DNA of 64,000 nt from Devosia sp. (GCF_025809055.1 NZ_CP075529.1:310001-374000), one strand, 5' to 3'. Shown: positions 49,040 to 57,799, numbered from the stretch's first letter. Numbers and translations are program-made. Notes: generated from the sequence alone by a model not told the origin.

Positions 49040-51514
49040 ATGGCCAATGAGTCGATGGGAAATGGGGATGCGCGCATAGATGTGCGTGCGGTGCTGACGG
49101 CGATCGTGCGCCGGCTGCCGCGGATCATCGCCGTTACCCTGCTGCTGCTGGCGGCCACCTTTGTTTTCCTGATGTTCCAGCCCCGTCTCTATGAGTCGTC
49201 GGCCTCCATCCTTGTCGAGCCGCGCTCAAATCCCTATGCCCGCGCCTCCGGCGAGCAGGCGCCCAGCCTGACGGGCGGAGAGGCGGGCGTCGTCTCGAGC
49301 CAGATCGAGCTGCTGAAATCCCGCGACACGCTGCTGACCGTCATTGACCAGCTGGACCTGCGGTCCGAGGCCGAGTTCAACGGCAGCGGCGCCAGTCTCT
49401 CGCCACTCGGTCTCGTCTTTCAGTTGATGGGACGCACCGGCGCGCCCGTCAGTGTCGACGAAACGGTTCTCGCGACACTCTACGATCGGCTCACTGTGGT
49501 GCAGGAGCGCGATTCCCGCATCATCTCCGTCCTCGTTCGCTCGACCAGCCCGCAACTGGCTGCCGAAATCGCCAATGCTGTGGCCAATGCCCACGTGAAC
49601 CGCCGCGCTTCGCTGTCCATCGCCGATACCGCCGATGCCTCCGGCTGGCTGCGCTCGGAAATAGATCGTCTGCGCGTCTCGGTGCAGGAAGCCGAGTCGG
49701 CCGTGGCCGAGTTCAAGGTCAACAACGACCTCTTCACCGGCCAGAACAATACCAGCCTGCTCGATCAGCAGCTTTCCACTATCTCCTCGCAGATCACCGC
49801 TGCGCAGGAGCGCAAGAACACGGCCATGTCGCGGGCCACCCTGATCCGCGAACTGATCCAGCGTGGCCAGCCCATCGAGGCCATTGCCGATGTGCGCAAT
49901 TCCGCCGTCATCCAGCAACTGAGCCAGGAAAAGGCCCGGCTGCAGGGTGAGCGGGCGCAGCGTTCGGCGACCCTGTTGTCCAATCACCCGACGATTCGCG
50001 CGCTCAATGCGCAGATTGGCGAACTGGACACCCAGATCCGCCTAGAAGCGCAGCGCGTTGCCGATGGATTCGAAGCCGAAGCTGAGATCGAGGCCGATTT
50101 GGCGACCTCGCTTGAGGCCGAATTGGCGCGCGCAAAAACCTCCGCCTCCACCGCCACCCGCGATACCGTCGCGCTGGATGGCCTGGAGCGGGAGGCGAAG
50201 GCACAGCGCGATCTGCTCGAGGCCTATCTCGCCCGTTACAACGAGGCATCGTCTCGCGTGGAGGCCAATTCGGCGCTGCCCGATGTCCGCGTCGTCTCGA
50301 TGGCCGCCCCGGCCGTCTCGCCAGCCTCGCCCAAGTCGTCGCTGATCCTGCTGGCCGTCGGACTAGTTGCCGTATTGGGGCAGGTGGGCGCCGTGATTTT
50401 CAGCGAACTGATGTCCGGCCGCGCCGTAGTGGAAATCCAGCGCCGGCCCGCAGGTGATGCCGGTTTTGCGCCGGAATTCGTTGCCGAGGCCGAACCTGTC
50501 GAAACAGCAGCGATTATTGAGGCAGAACCCGCAGCCGCAGTCGTTGTCACAGCCGAGCCGGCCTTGTCTTCCGCTGCGACTACCGAGCCGCTGCCCGCGG
50601 CTGAAAAGCCGGGCAGGGCACGGAGCCTGTTCCGGTCGTTGGGCGCTATCCTGCCGAAACGTTCCGCGCCGCCAGTCGATACTGACGCCGAACAGTCCGT
50701 CGCCCCTGCCGTCGAACCGGCACGTCCGGAAGCGCCCGCCCAATCCAATCAGGCCGCTGCAGCTTTCATTCGCACGCTGACGACCCCCCAAGCATCAGAT
50801 GACGGCCGCTCTCGAGACCACTCTGGTGGTGAACCTCAGCCCTCCCGCAGCGCGCCGCTGATGGCAGACCCAACGCCCCAGGCCGATCAGGAATGGGCTG
50901 CTGCCTCGGACTGGCATGATGAAGCCGAGCCACCCACGCCCCCCGCCACCGCTGCATCGCGCCGGGCCACGACCCTGGCCTATGGCGAATTGATCGGCGA
51001 TCTCGTGATGGGGCGTAACCATCTGCTGCTGCTGGCCGACAATGGCGCCAGCCAGCCCGCTGCCCACCTCGCGGAGGACATCGCGGCCGATGCTCTGGCC
51101 AAAGGCCTCAGCGTGGCGCTCATCGATGCCGGCACCGGCCGGCAGAGCGACGAGCCCGGCATCAGCGACCTCAGCCTGGGTCTCGCCGGTTTTGGCGATG
51201 TGGTTCAGAAATCCGCCGACAACACCTTTGCCGAAGTGAACTGGGGCGGGGGCGCCCGCATCGATACGACGTCCTCCCGCCCGACGACGCTGGTGGAGGC
51301 ACTTGGCGATATCTACGAGGTCGTCCTGGTGCTGACCGGTCCATTGAGCCGCGCGTCGACCCTGCCATTGTTTGCCGATCTGGATGGCCGGGTGGTTCTG
51401 GTCGGGGCTGACGAGCAGGACGCCGACGCACTCGAAGAGGCGCGCGAACAATTGCAGCGCGCCGGGCTGGGCCGGGTCGATATCGCCACGGTGAATGCGG
51501 CGGTCGCGGCCTGA
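49040..51514 (+). CDS. Wzz/chain-length determinant protein with degenerate BY-kinase-like tail
   Basis: An 824-residue protein. Residues about 12-50 hold the first Wzz helix, 50-430 the periplasmic domain with long coiled coil (ESAVAEFKVNNDLFTGQNNTSL to RDLLEAYLARYNEASSR) and 434-456 the second helix. Residues about 470-640 are an Ala/Pro/Glu-rich linker. Residues about 643-824 look like a CpsD/ExoP tyrosine-kinase fold but without Walker A (ADNGASQPAA instead of GxxGKS/T), without the Walker B Asp and without a Tyr-rich tail. It probably regulates polymer length without kinase activity. ATG 49040 has GAGAGG six bases upstream. Confidence 0.88.
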   Translation: MANESMGNGDARIDVRAVLTAIVRRLPRIIAVTLLLLAATFVFLMFQPRLYESSASILVEPRSNPYARASGEQAPSLTGGEAGVVSSQIELLKSRDTLLTVIDQLDLRSEAEFNGSGASLSPLGLVFQLMGRTGAPVSVDETVLATLYDRLTVVQERDSRIISVLVRSTSPQLAAEIANAVANAHVNRRASLSIADTADASGWLRSEIDRLRVSVQEAESAVAEFKVNNDLFTGQNNTSLLDQQLSTISSQITAAQERKNTAMSRATLIRELIQRGQPIEAIADVRNSAVIQQLSQEKARLQGERAQRSATLLSNHPTIRALNAQIGELDTQIRLEAQRVADGFEAEAEIEADLATSLEAELARAKTSASTATRDTVALDGLEREAKAQRDLLEAYLARYNEASSRVEANSALPDVRVVSMAAPAVSPASPKSSLILLAVGLVAVLGQVGAVIFSELMSGRAVVEIQRRPAGDAGFAPEFVAEAEPVETAAIIEAEPAAAVVVTAEPALSSAATTEPLPAAEKPGRARSLFRSLGAILPKRSAPPVDTDAEQSVAPAVEPARPEAPAQSNQAAAAFIRTLTTPQASDDGRSRDHSGGEPQPSRSAPLMADPTPQADQEWAAASDWHDEAEPPTPPATAASRRATTLAYGELIGDLVMGRNHLLLLADNGASQPAAHLAEDIAADALAKGLSVALIDAGTGRQSDEPGISDLSLGLAGFGDVVQKSADNTFAEVNWGGGARIDTTSSRPTTLVEALGDIYEVVLVLTGPLSRASTLPLFADLDGRVVLVGADEQDADALEEAREQLQRAGLGRVDIATVNAAVAA

Positions 51515-51524
51515 TGGTGGCCCC

Positions 51525-52565
51525 ATGTCGCTGAAATATACGGCCATCCGGGCAGCTTTCGACCTGCTCTGGCTGACCGGCGCCCCCCGTTTGAGCCAGA
51601 TGCTGTCGCGCTCGCGCGGGGTGATCTTCACGCTCCATCGCGTGCTGCCCGGTGAACCGCCGCCATTCTCGCCCAACGCGATCCTCCAGGTGGAGCCGGA
51701 CTTTCTCGATTACTGCCTTGAGCGGCTGCGCGATCTCGAAATCGATATTGTCTCGCTGGACGAGGCGCTCGACCGGCTGGCGGAAAAATCGAAGCCCCGG
51801 CCGTTCGTGGTGCTGACTTTCGATGATGCTTATCGCGACAATCTGCAATATGCGCTGCCCATTCTCCGCCGGCACGAGGCGCCATTCACGCTCTATGTAC
51901 CCACCGCCTTCGTCGATGGCGTTGGCCAGATCTGGTGGCAGGCGATCGAAGACATCATCGCCAGCCAGGAAGCCGTGGCCTTCACCGAAAACGGGGAGAC
52001 CGAATATGTCGACACGGCGACGCTGGCGCAAAAGCGCGAGGCCTTCGATCGTCTCTACTGGCAGATGCGCAAGATCGACGAGCCGGCGCGGCTGAAGCTC
52101 CTGTCCGAATTCGCGGCCAATTATGGGTATGATCTGGACCGCCAATGTCGTGACCTGATCATGGGCTGGCCGCAGGTCCGCCTGTTCGCCGGCGAACCGC
52201 TGTGCACCATTGGCGCCCATACGGTGAACCACTACGAACTGGCCAAGCTGCCGCTGGATCAGGCCCGCAATGAGATCAAGGGCTCGGTCGACGTCATCGA
52301 GGCGCAGTTCGGCATCCGGCCGAAGCACTTTTCCTATCCATTGGGCGGGCCCATGTCCTGCGGGCCGCGTGAATTTGACCTGGCGCGGGACCTGGGCTTC
52401 CGTTCCGCCGTCACCACAAGGCCGGGCGGCCTCTATCCGCACCACCTGAAAACACCGACGGCGCTGCCGCGCGTGTCGCTCAATGGCTACTTTCAGGAGC
52501 GGCGCTATGTCGACGTCTTTGCCAGCGGCGGCCTGTTTACCCAGCTTGGCCGGCTGATGGGCTGA
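51525..52565 (+). CDS. polysaccharide deacetylase family protein
   Basis: A 346-residue carbohydrate esterase 4-like (NodB) protein with FVVLTFDDAYRDN (catalytic Asp and metal Asp) and TIGAHTVNHYEL (metal-binding histidines). An insertion of about 90 residues separates the two motifs (EDIIASQEAVAF to LIMGWPQVRLF). No signal peptide is evident, so it may act in the cytosol or at the inner membrane on lipid-linked sugars. It follows the Wzz-like gene by ten bases and fits modification of the exopolysaccharide. Confidence 0.88.
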   Translation: MSLKYTAIRAAFDLLWLTGAPRLSQMLSRSRGVIFTLHRVLPGEPPPFSPNAILQVEPDFLDYCLERLRDLEIDIVSLDEALDRLAEKSKPRPFVVLTFDDAYRDNLQYALPILRRHEAPFTLYVPTAFVDGVGQIWWQAIEDIIASQEAVAFTENGETEYVDTATLAQKREAFDRLYWQMRKIDEPARLKLLSEFAANYGYDLDRQCRDLIMGWPQVRLFAGEPLCTIGAHTVNHYELAKLPLDQARNEIKGSVDVIEAQFGIRPKHFSYPLGGPMSCGPREFDLARDLGFRSAVTTRPGGLYPHHLKTPTALPRVSLNGYFQERRYVDVFASGGLFTQLGRLMG

Positions 52566-52568
52566 CGG

Positions 52569-52787
52569 TCAGGATTTGGTCGGCGCGTCCGGCCGGCTCA
52601 TCCAGCGAACCAGCACCATGGCCGGAAAGATCCAGCCCATGCCGGCAACGATGAAATAGGCAATCAGCACCAGTCCCGGCAGGCCCTCGGGAAACAGCAG
52701 ATAGATCCATGTGGCCAGGATCGACCAGACGACTATCGAGGCCACCAGGGCGAATCCACCGATCAACTTGCGGTTACGCTGGGTCAT
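52569..52787 (-). CDS. DUF2842 family small membrane protein
   Basis: A 72-residue protein with two membrane helices (GGFALVASIVVWSILATWIYLLF and LIAYFIVAGMGWIFPAMVLV) and a C-terminal RWMSRPD, the pattern of DUF2842 proteins in alphaproteobacteria, often beside heme A synthase genes. ATG 52787 is chosen; an in-frame ATG three codons earlier (52796) cannot be excluded. Function unknown; a link to cytochrome oxidase is suggested only by position. Confidence 0.8.
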   Translation of the reverse strand: MTQRNRKLIGGFALVASIVVWSILATWIYLLFPEGLPGLVLIAYFIVAGMGWIFPAMVLVRWMSRPDAPTKS

Positions 52788-52866
52788 GTGCGGCATCTCT
52801 GCAGTTGCGGGATAGCTGGGGTGGGATTACCACTCCGGCGTCTAGATCGATACCGGAAACAGCGCC

Positions 52867-53928
52867 GTGACCACAACGCAAGATGCCGCACAGGGCCAGG
52901 TTCGCTTTGCCAGTGACAGGCTGCGCCCGGTCCGCATCTGGCTCTACGGCCTTGCCGCCTTCGTGCTGCTGATCGTGGTTGTCGGCGGGATTACCCGCCT
53001 CACCGAGTCCGGCCTGTCTATCACGTCGTGGAAGCCGGTTTCCGGCGTCATCCCGCCGCTGAACCAGGCGGAGTGGGAAGCCGAGTTCGAGGCCTACAAA
53101 CAGATTCCGCAGTACAACGTGCTCAACTCCTGGATGAGCCTGGACGACTTCAAGTTCATCTTCTTCTGGGAGTGGTTCCATCGTCTCCTGGCGCGGGCGC
53201 TTGGTATTGTCTTTCTCATTCCCTTCGTTGTTTTCCTGGTTCAGAAGCGGCTGTCACGCGAACTGGCATGGCCGCTCTTCGGCCTTTTCGTGCTGGGCGG
53301 CTTTCAGGGCGCTTTGGGCTGGTGGATGGTGACCTCTGGCCTGACCGAGTTGACATCGGTGTCTCAATACCGCCTGGCCGCGCACCTGACGGCGGCATCG
53401 CTGCTGTTCATAGCGCTGGTCTATGTCGCGCGCTCCCTCACGCCGGGACGCGTTCTGGGCCACGTCACCCGCTTTCACATGCTCACCGCCGGCCTATTGG
53501 CCGTGCTGGTGATCCTGCAGATCGGGGCAGGGGCCTTCGTTGCGGGGCTGGACGCCGGCATGGGCTACAATACCTGGCCGCTCATGGATGGTGCCATCAT
53601 TCCCAATGGCCTCTTTGCCATGGACCCATTCTGGCGCAACCTGTTCGAGAACGCGCTGACCGTTCAGTTCATTCATCGCGGTATCGCCTATCTCCTTGTC
53701 GCCTATGTCGCCTGGCTGATCTGGGTGCGCCATCGCGATGGTGGCTTTTCCGGCGTCCACGGCTGGCTGCCGCGTATCGGCGTGGTCGTGCTGCTGCAGG
53801 TGGCGCTTGGGGTGATGACGCTTCTGCACAGCGTGCCCATCTCCCTGGCCGTTGGCCACCAGAGCCTGGCCTTCATGCTCGCAGGTCTCAGCATCGGCTA
53901 TATCGCCGATATGCGGCGCGCCAGATAG
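52867..53928 (+). CDS. ctaA: heme A synthase
   Basis: Oxidises the methyl group of heme O to the formyl of heme A for aa3-type oxidases. The 353-residue type-2 (COX15-like) protein has eight membrane helices. The four conserved histidines appear in WEWFHRLLARALG, RLAAHLTAASLLF, VQFIHRGIAYLL and AVGHQSLAF. The N-terminal GGITRLTESGLSITSWKPVSG loop is highly typical. Translation starts at GTG 52867. Divergent from DUF2842. Confidence 0.95.
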   Translation: MTTTQDAAQGQVRFASDRLRPVRIWLYGLAAFVLLIVVVGGITRLTESGLSITSWKPVSGVIPPLNQAEWEAEFEAYKQIPQYNVLNSWMSLDDFKFIFFWEWFHRLLARALGIVFLIPFVVFLVQKRLSRELAWPLFGLFVLGGFQGALGWWMVTSGLTELTSVSQYRLAAHLTAASLLFIALVYVARSLTPGRVLGHVTRFHMLTAGLLAVLVILQIGAGAFVAGLDAGMGYNTWPLMDGAIIPNGLFAMDPFWRNLFENALTVQFIHRGIAYLLVAYVAWLIWVRHRDGGFSGVHGWLPRIGVVVLLQVALGVMTLLHSVPISLAVGHQSLAFMLAGLSIGYIADMRRAR

Positions 53929-53955
53929 CGCGCCCCAAGCTGCCACAATTACAGA

Positions 53956-53983
53956 GTCATTCCCGCGAAAGCGGGAATCTCAT
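53956..53983. repeat. dispersed short palindrome (TTCCCGC-GAAA-GCGGGAA)
   Basis: Copy of the same repeat as at 7401, 59687 and 62481, 25-30 bases after the ctaA stop. It could act as an mRNA 3'-end stem. Confidence 0.75.
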
Positions 53984-54000
53984 CCGCCACCATAGTATTG

Positions 54001-54056
54001 CGGTATTATCATACCGTACATTTAAGGTGTTGATTTAACACACGAAATTATTCGTG
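54001..54056. promoter_or_regulatory. three tandem small palindromes upstream of rplM
   Basis: CGGTAT-TATC-ATACCG (54001-54016), GTGTT-GATTT-AACAC (54027-54041) and CACGAA-ATTA-TTCGTG (54041-54056) lie in a row immediately upstream of the predicted rplM promoter. They may be protein-binding sites or the upstream AT-rich part of a strong promoter. Confidence 0.5.
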
Positions 54057-54057
54057 C

Positions 54058-54086
54058 TTGACGGCAATATGAATCTCTCATAGAGA
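54058..54086 (+). promoter_or_regulatory. promoter for rplM-rpsI
   Basis: TTGACG (54058-54063), a 17-base spacer and TAGAGA (54081-54086), about 55 bases before the rplM start. A GC hairpin (GCCGGTTCC-TGC-GGGAGCCGGC, about 54099-54121) follows in the leader and could be an autoregulatory ribosomal-protein site. Confidence 0.55.
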
Positions 54087-54146
54087 CGCCGCCGAACTGG
54101 CCGGTTCCTGCGGGAGCCGGCTGCTTGAATCTTAGGGAATTCGATT

Positions 54147-54611
54147 ATGAGCACGTACTCGGCAAAACCGAGCGAGATCGAAAAGAAGTGGGTCCTCATC
54201 GACGCCGAAGGGCTGGTCGTGGGTCGCCTGGCCTCGATCATCGCCTCGCGTCTGCGCGGCAAGCACAAGCCGACCTTCACCCCGCACATGGACATGGGTG
54301 ACAATATCATCGTCATCAATGCCGAGAAGGTGAAGCTGACCGGTCGCAAGCTGGACCAGCACCGCTTCTACTGGCACACCGGCTATCCCGGTGGCATCAA
54401 GGACCGCACCGCGCGTGAGCTGCTGGAAGGCCGCTTCCCGAACCGCGTCCTCGAGAACGCCGTGCGCCGCATGATGCCGGGCGGTCCGCTGACCCGCGCC
54501 CAGCTCAAGAACCTGCGCGTCTATGCCGGTGCTGAGCATCCCCACGAAGCGCAGAACCCGACCAAGCTCGACGTCGCTGCGATGAACTCCAAGAACGTCC
54601 GGGTGAAGTAA
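54147..54611 (+). CDS. rplM: 50S ribosomal protein L13
   Basis: Large-subunit protein needed early in 50S assembly. The 154-residue protein shows WVLIDAEGLVVGRLASIIASRLRGKHKP at the start and the L13 signature LKNLRVYAGAEHPHEAQNP near the end. Start ATG 54147 gives the usual MSTYSAKPSEIEKKW. It is followed by one base and then rpsI, the universal L13-S9 operon. Confidence 0.98.
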   Translation: MSTYSAKPSEIEKKWVLIDAEGLVVGRLASIIASRLRGKHKPTFTPHMDMGDNIIVINAEKVKLTGRKLDQHRFYWHTGYPGGIKDRTARELLEGRFPNRVLENAVRRMMPGGPLTRAQLKNLRVYAGAEHPHEAQNPTKLDVAAMNSKNVRVK

Positions 54612-54612
54612 T

Positions 54613-55095
54613 ATGGCCGAAACCATCAACTCCCTCGAAGACCTCGGCACCACTGCCGCAGCACCTGCTGCCAATTCCGCGCCGATCCATGAGCAGAAGC
54701 TCGACAGCCTCGGCCGCGCCTATGCCACCGGCAAGCGCAAGAACGCCGTGGCCCGCGTCTGGATCAAGCCGGGCAAGGGTACCGTGACCGTCAACGGCCG
54801 CGAATTCGCCAAGTACTTTGCCCGTCCGGTTCTGCAGCTGATCGTCAAGCAGCCGATCGTCGCCTCCGAGCGCCTCGACCAGTACGACGTCAACGTCACC
54901 GTTGCCGGTGGTGGTCTGTCCGGCCAGGCCGGTGCTGTCCGTCACGGCATCTCCAAGGCTCTCACCTACTTCGAACCCGCCCTGCGCCCGGTTCTGAAGA
55001 AGGGTGGCTTCCTGACCCGCGACAGCCGCGTGGTCGAGCGTAAGAAGTACGGCAAGGCCAAGGCCCGCCGCTCCTTCCAGTTCTCCAAGCGCTAA
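54613..55095 (+). CDS. rpsI: 30S ribosomal protein S9
   Basis: Small-subunit protein whose C-terminal tail reaches the P-site tRNA. The 160-residue protein has an N-terminal acidic extension of about 40 residues (typical of rhizobia), then GRAYATGKRKNAVARVWIKPGKG, GGGLSGQAGAVRHGISKAL and the basic tail ERKKYGKAKARRSFQFSKR ending in the invariant SKR. One-base gap from rplM. Confidence 0.98.
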   Translation: MAETINSLEDLGTTAAAPAANSAPIHEQKLDSLGRAYATGKRKNAVARVWIKPGKGTVTVNGREFAKYFARPVLQLIVKQPIVASERLDQYDVNVTVAGGGLSGQAGAVRHGISKALTYFEPALRPVLKKGGFLTRDSRVVERKKYGKAKARRSFQFSKR

Positions 55096-55120
55096 TCGCT
55101 GGACTTATCGACTTTGCGAG

Positions 55121-55147
55121 GGGCCGGGAAACCGGCCCTTTTGCTTT
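55121..55147 (+). terminator. terminator after rpsI
   Basis: GGGCCGG (55121-55127) / CCGGCCC (55132-55138) with a GAAA loop, followed by TTTTGCTTTT. A clear rho-independent terminator 26 bases after the stop. Confidence 0.85.
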
Positions 55148-55158
55148 TGGAGGGGCCG

Positions 55159-55560
55159 ATGTTCAGTCATGTGACGGTAGGCAGCAACGACCTTGATCGT
55201 GTTGGACGATTTTATGATGCCGTGCTGTTGCCGATCGGTCTGCGCCAAAGGGCTGTCGAGCCCGATGGCGGTCCGAAGTCCCTCTGTTGGGTGGGGGCGG
55301 CTCCCTATCCGCGCTTCTATGTCTATTCGCCATATGATGGACAACCGGCCATCCCAGGCAATGGTGCGATGCTGGCCTTCATCGCGCCAAGCCCGGAAGC
55401 GGTGGTCGCAGCCCACTCCGCGGGTTTGATGGCAGGTGGGACGGATGAGGGGGCGCCGGGTCTGAGGCCGCAATATGCCGAGGATTATTTCGGCGCCTAT
55501 TTGCGCGATCCAGATGGCAACAAGGTCCATCTTGTGCACAGGCCTGCCCTGCTTGGATAA
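55159..55560 (+). CDS. VOC family protein
   Basis: A 133-residue glyoxalase-fold protein: MFSHVTVGSNDLDRVGRFYDAVLLPIG at the N-terminus and YFGAYLRDPDGNKVHLVHR at the C-terminus are standard VOC end blocks. The metal ligands are not certain and the substrate is unknown. ATG 55159 follows GGAGGGG, a strong ribosome-binding site, immediately after the rpsI terminator. Confidence 0.86.
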   Translation: MFSHVTVGSNDLDRVGRFYDAVLLPIGLRQRAVEPDGGPKSLCWVGAAPYPRFYVYSPYDGQPAIPGNGAMLAFIAPSPEAVVAAHSAGLMAGGTDEGAPGLRPQYAEDYFGAYLRDPDGNKVHLVHRPALLG

Positions 55561-55563
55561 GCC

Positions 55564-56205
55564 ATGCCCAGCCTCGTGTCCCGTTTCCATCTCCTCCTCT
55601 TCGGCGTCACCCTGGCCATTGGCGGGGTAGCCCTTGTCCATGTTCCCGAGGGTTATGCGTTTCCGGCCCATTGGCAGGGCAGTGGGGCGGACTGGCTGTG
55701 GCCGCGGGATATCGCCCTGGCCACGGCGCCGCTGGCCGAACTCCTGTTGATGGGCGTGTTCTTTCTGCTGGGGCGGGCACTGACAAAAAACCATCTGGCC
55801 AAGACGCGGCACATACTGGACCCAGCGCTGACGCTCCTTCTGGCCGTCGCAACCGGCTGCCAGCTCGGACTGCTGCTGATGGGCATCGGGTCCGACTTCG
55901 ACATGTTCCGGATTACCGCCGGCGGCCTGTCCGTGGTTCTGCTGGTGCTTGCCGTGGTGATTTTCGAGGCCGAGCGGCATTCTTATGCCGGCTTGCGAAT
56001 GCCCTGGCCAATTGCGTCCGATCGGGCCTGGACCCTCGTCCATCGCATTGCCGGAATCGGCAGCGGCCTCTGCGCGGCCATTTTGGCCTATCTCGCCTGG
56101 GCGGACCCCGGCGCCGGCGTGCTGGCAATTGCCCTGGTGGCGAGCCTTGGGGGACTGCCCCTGCTTGCCGCCCTCGCCACTTTGCTCACGCGTGGGCTGC
56201 GGTAA
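55564..56205 (+). CDS. SdpI-like (DUF1648/SdpI family) membrane protein
   Basis: A 213-residue protein with six membrane helices. The N-terminal VHVPEGYAFPAHWQGSGADWLWPRDIAL resembles the DUF1648 motif (P-x-H-x-x-x-G), and GLRMPWPIASDRAWTLVHRIAGIGSG matches the SdpI C-terminal pattern (G-x-R-x-P-W-x-x-x-x-D-x-x-W-x-x-x-H). B. subtilis SdpI gives immunity to the SdpC toxin, but most homologues have no known toxin partner, and none is nearby. Starts three bases after the VOC gene. Confidence 0.8.
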   Translation: MPSLVSRFHLLLFGVTLAIGGVALVHVPEGYAFPAHWQGSGADWLWPRDIALATAPLAELLLMGVFFLLGRALTKNHLAKTRHILDPALTLLLAVATGCQLGLLLMGIGSDFDMFRITAGGLSVVLLVLAVVIFEAERHSYAGLRMPWPIASDRAWTLVHRIAGIGSGLCAAILAYLAWADPGAGVLAIALVASLGGLPLLAALATLLTRGLR

Positions 56206-56373
56206 GCATTTTCCGGCAACTTGCCGTTTGAGGTAGAAAAGTTTCACCTCCCCTTGCAGCCAAGCAACGCGATACGCTGCAAACCGGCCCGATCAGGCGT
56301 AGTGTGCGCTCAATTGTGAGGCGCTATGCTCATCAATGAGCAGGTGAGTCTCGCTCCACCGAAAGGTCAAACC

Positions 56374-57741
56374 ATGCCCACTTCCGTATCGGCGGGTGCT
56401 GCACCACGTGCGCCCAAGCCACTTTATCTCAACTTCGGCTTTCAGGTGTTGGCCGCAATGGTCATCGGCCTGATCCTGGGCTTCATCGCCCGGAACATGG
56501 GCCCCGATGCGGCCGGCAATGCCAATTGGCTGACCCAGACGCTTTCGACCGTGGGCTCGTCCTTCGTCTCGCTCCTGCGGGCGCTGGTGCCGGTGCTGGT
56601 CTTCACCGCCATCGTCGCCTCGATCGCCAATCTGCGCGAGTTGAACAATGCAGCAAAGCTCGTCTGGCAGACGCTGCTCTGGTTCGCGATCACGGCCCTC
56701 ATTGCCGTCGCGATTGGTATCGCACTCGGGCTGATCATCCAGCCCGGTCTTAATACCGAAGTCGCCGCCGAGGCCGCTCGCGCCCCGTCCTCGACCGGCT
56801 CGTGGCTCGATTTCCTCAAGGGTCTAATCCCCTCGAACTTCATCGGGCTGCAGGCTTCGACCCGCGTCACTGATAGCGGCGCGACGACCAGCCTCAACTT
56901 CAATGTCCTGCAGATCCTGATCGTCTCAATCGTTGTCGGCGTTGCCGCCCTGCGCGTCGGCCCGGCAGCCGATCAGTTCCTGGCCTTCAACCGGTCGTTC
57001 CTCAAGATCATCCACAAGGTGCTCTGGTGGGTCATTCGGCTGACACCGATCGGCACGATCGGCCTTCTGGGCAATGCCGTCGCGGTCTATGGCTGGGATG
57101 CCCTGGCGCAACTGGGCTGGTATGCCGCGGCGATCTATATCGGGCTGTTCCTCGTGCTGTTCGTGGTCTATCCGGCGCTGCTCCAGGCCCATGGCCTCAA
57201 TCCCATCCGCTATTTCCAGAGCGCATGGCCGGCCATTCAGCTTGCCTTCGTATCCCGTTCGTCGATCGGCACGCTGCCGGTCACCGAGCGCGTGACGGAG
57301 AAGAACCTCGGCGTGCCGCGCGAATATGCCGCCTTCGCCGTGCCGCTCGGCGCCACCACCAAGATGGATGGCTGTGCCGCCATCTATCCGGCGATCTCGG
57401 CCATTTTCGTGGCCCAGTTCTTCGGCGTACCGCTTGGGATCGAGCACTATCTGCTGATCGTCTTTGTGTCGGTCATCGGTTCGGCAGCTACCGCCGGCCT
57501 CACCGGCGCCACCGTCATGCTGACCCTGACCCTCTCGACCCTGGGTCTGCCGCTTGAAGGTGTCGGTCTGCTGCTGGCAATCGACCCGATCCTCGACATG
57601 GGCCGCACCGCGGTCAACGTCGCCGGTCAGGCGCTGGTGCCCACCATCGTCGCCAAGCGCCAGGGCATGCTCAATCAGGCTGTCTATGACAATGGCAAAA
57701 CCATCGAAGACCTCGATGCCGAGGCCGTTCCGGCCGAATAG
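56374..57741 (+). CDS. dicarboxylate/amino acid:cation symporter (DAACS family)
   Basis: A 455-residue secondary transporter of the GltP/DctA/TcyP family. Helix-hairpin HP1 is LAFVSRSSIGTLPVTERV, and the conserved TM7/TM8 motifs appear as VPLGATTKMDGCAAIYPAISAIFVAQ and ILDMGRTAVNVAGQALVPTIVAK. It moves glutamate, aspartate, dicarboxylates or cystine with H+ or Na+; the substrate cannot be settled. ATG 56374 follows AAAGG; a longer frame from 56326 is open but less likely. Confidence 0.92.
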   Translation: MPTSVSAGAAPRAPKPLYLNFGFQVLAAMVIGLILGFIARNMGPDAAGNANWLTQTLSTVGSSFVSLLRALVPVLVFTAIVASIANLRELNNAAKLVWQTLLWFAITALIAVAIGIALGLIIQPGLNTEVAAEAARAPSSTGSWLDFLKGLIPSNFIGLQASTRVTDSGATTSLNFNVLQILIVSIVVGVAALRVGPAADQFLAFNRSFLKIIHKVLWWVIRLTPIGTIGLLGNAVAVYGWDALAQLGWYAAAIYIGLFLVLFVVYPALLQAHGLNPIRYFQSAWPAIQLAFVSRSSIGTLPVTERVTEKNLGVPREYAAFAVPLGATTKMDGCAAIYPAISAIFVAQFFGVPLGIEHYLLIVFVSVIGSAATAGLTGATVMLTLTLSTLGLPLEGVGLLLAIDPILDMGRTAVNVAGQALVPTIVAKRQGMLNQAVYDNGKTIEDLDAEAVPAE

Positions 57742-57764
57742 CCTTGGTCTTGCACAAAATTGCT

Positions 57765-57786
57765 CCTCCCCCGGCTTCGGGGGAGG
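57765..57786. terminator. hairpin between symporter and P450 genes
   Basis: Perfect 9-bp stem CCTCCCCCG-GCTT-CGGGGGAGG between two convergent stops. On the minus strand it is followed by AGCAATTTT, so it may end P450 transcription; on the plus strand no T-run follows. Confidence 0.55.
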
Positions 57787-57799
57787 CTGGGTGGGGGCT

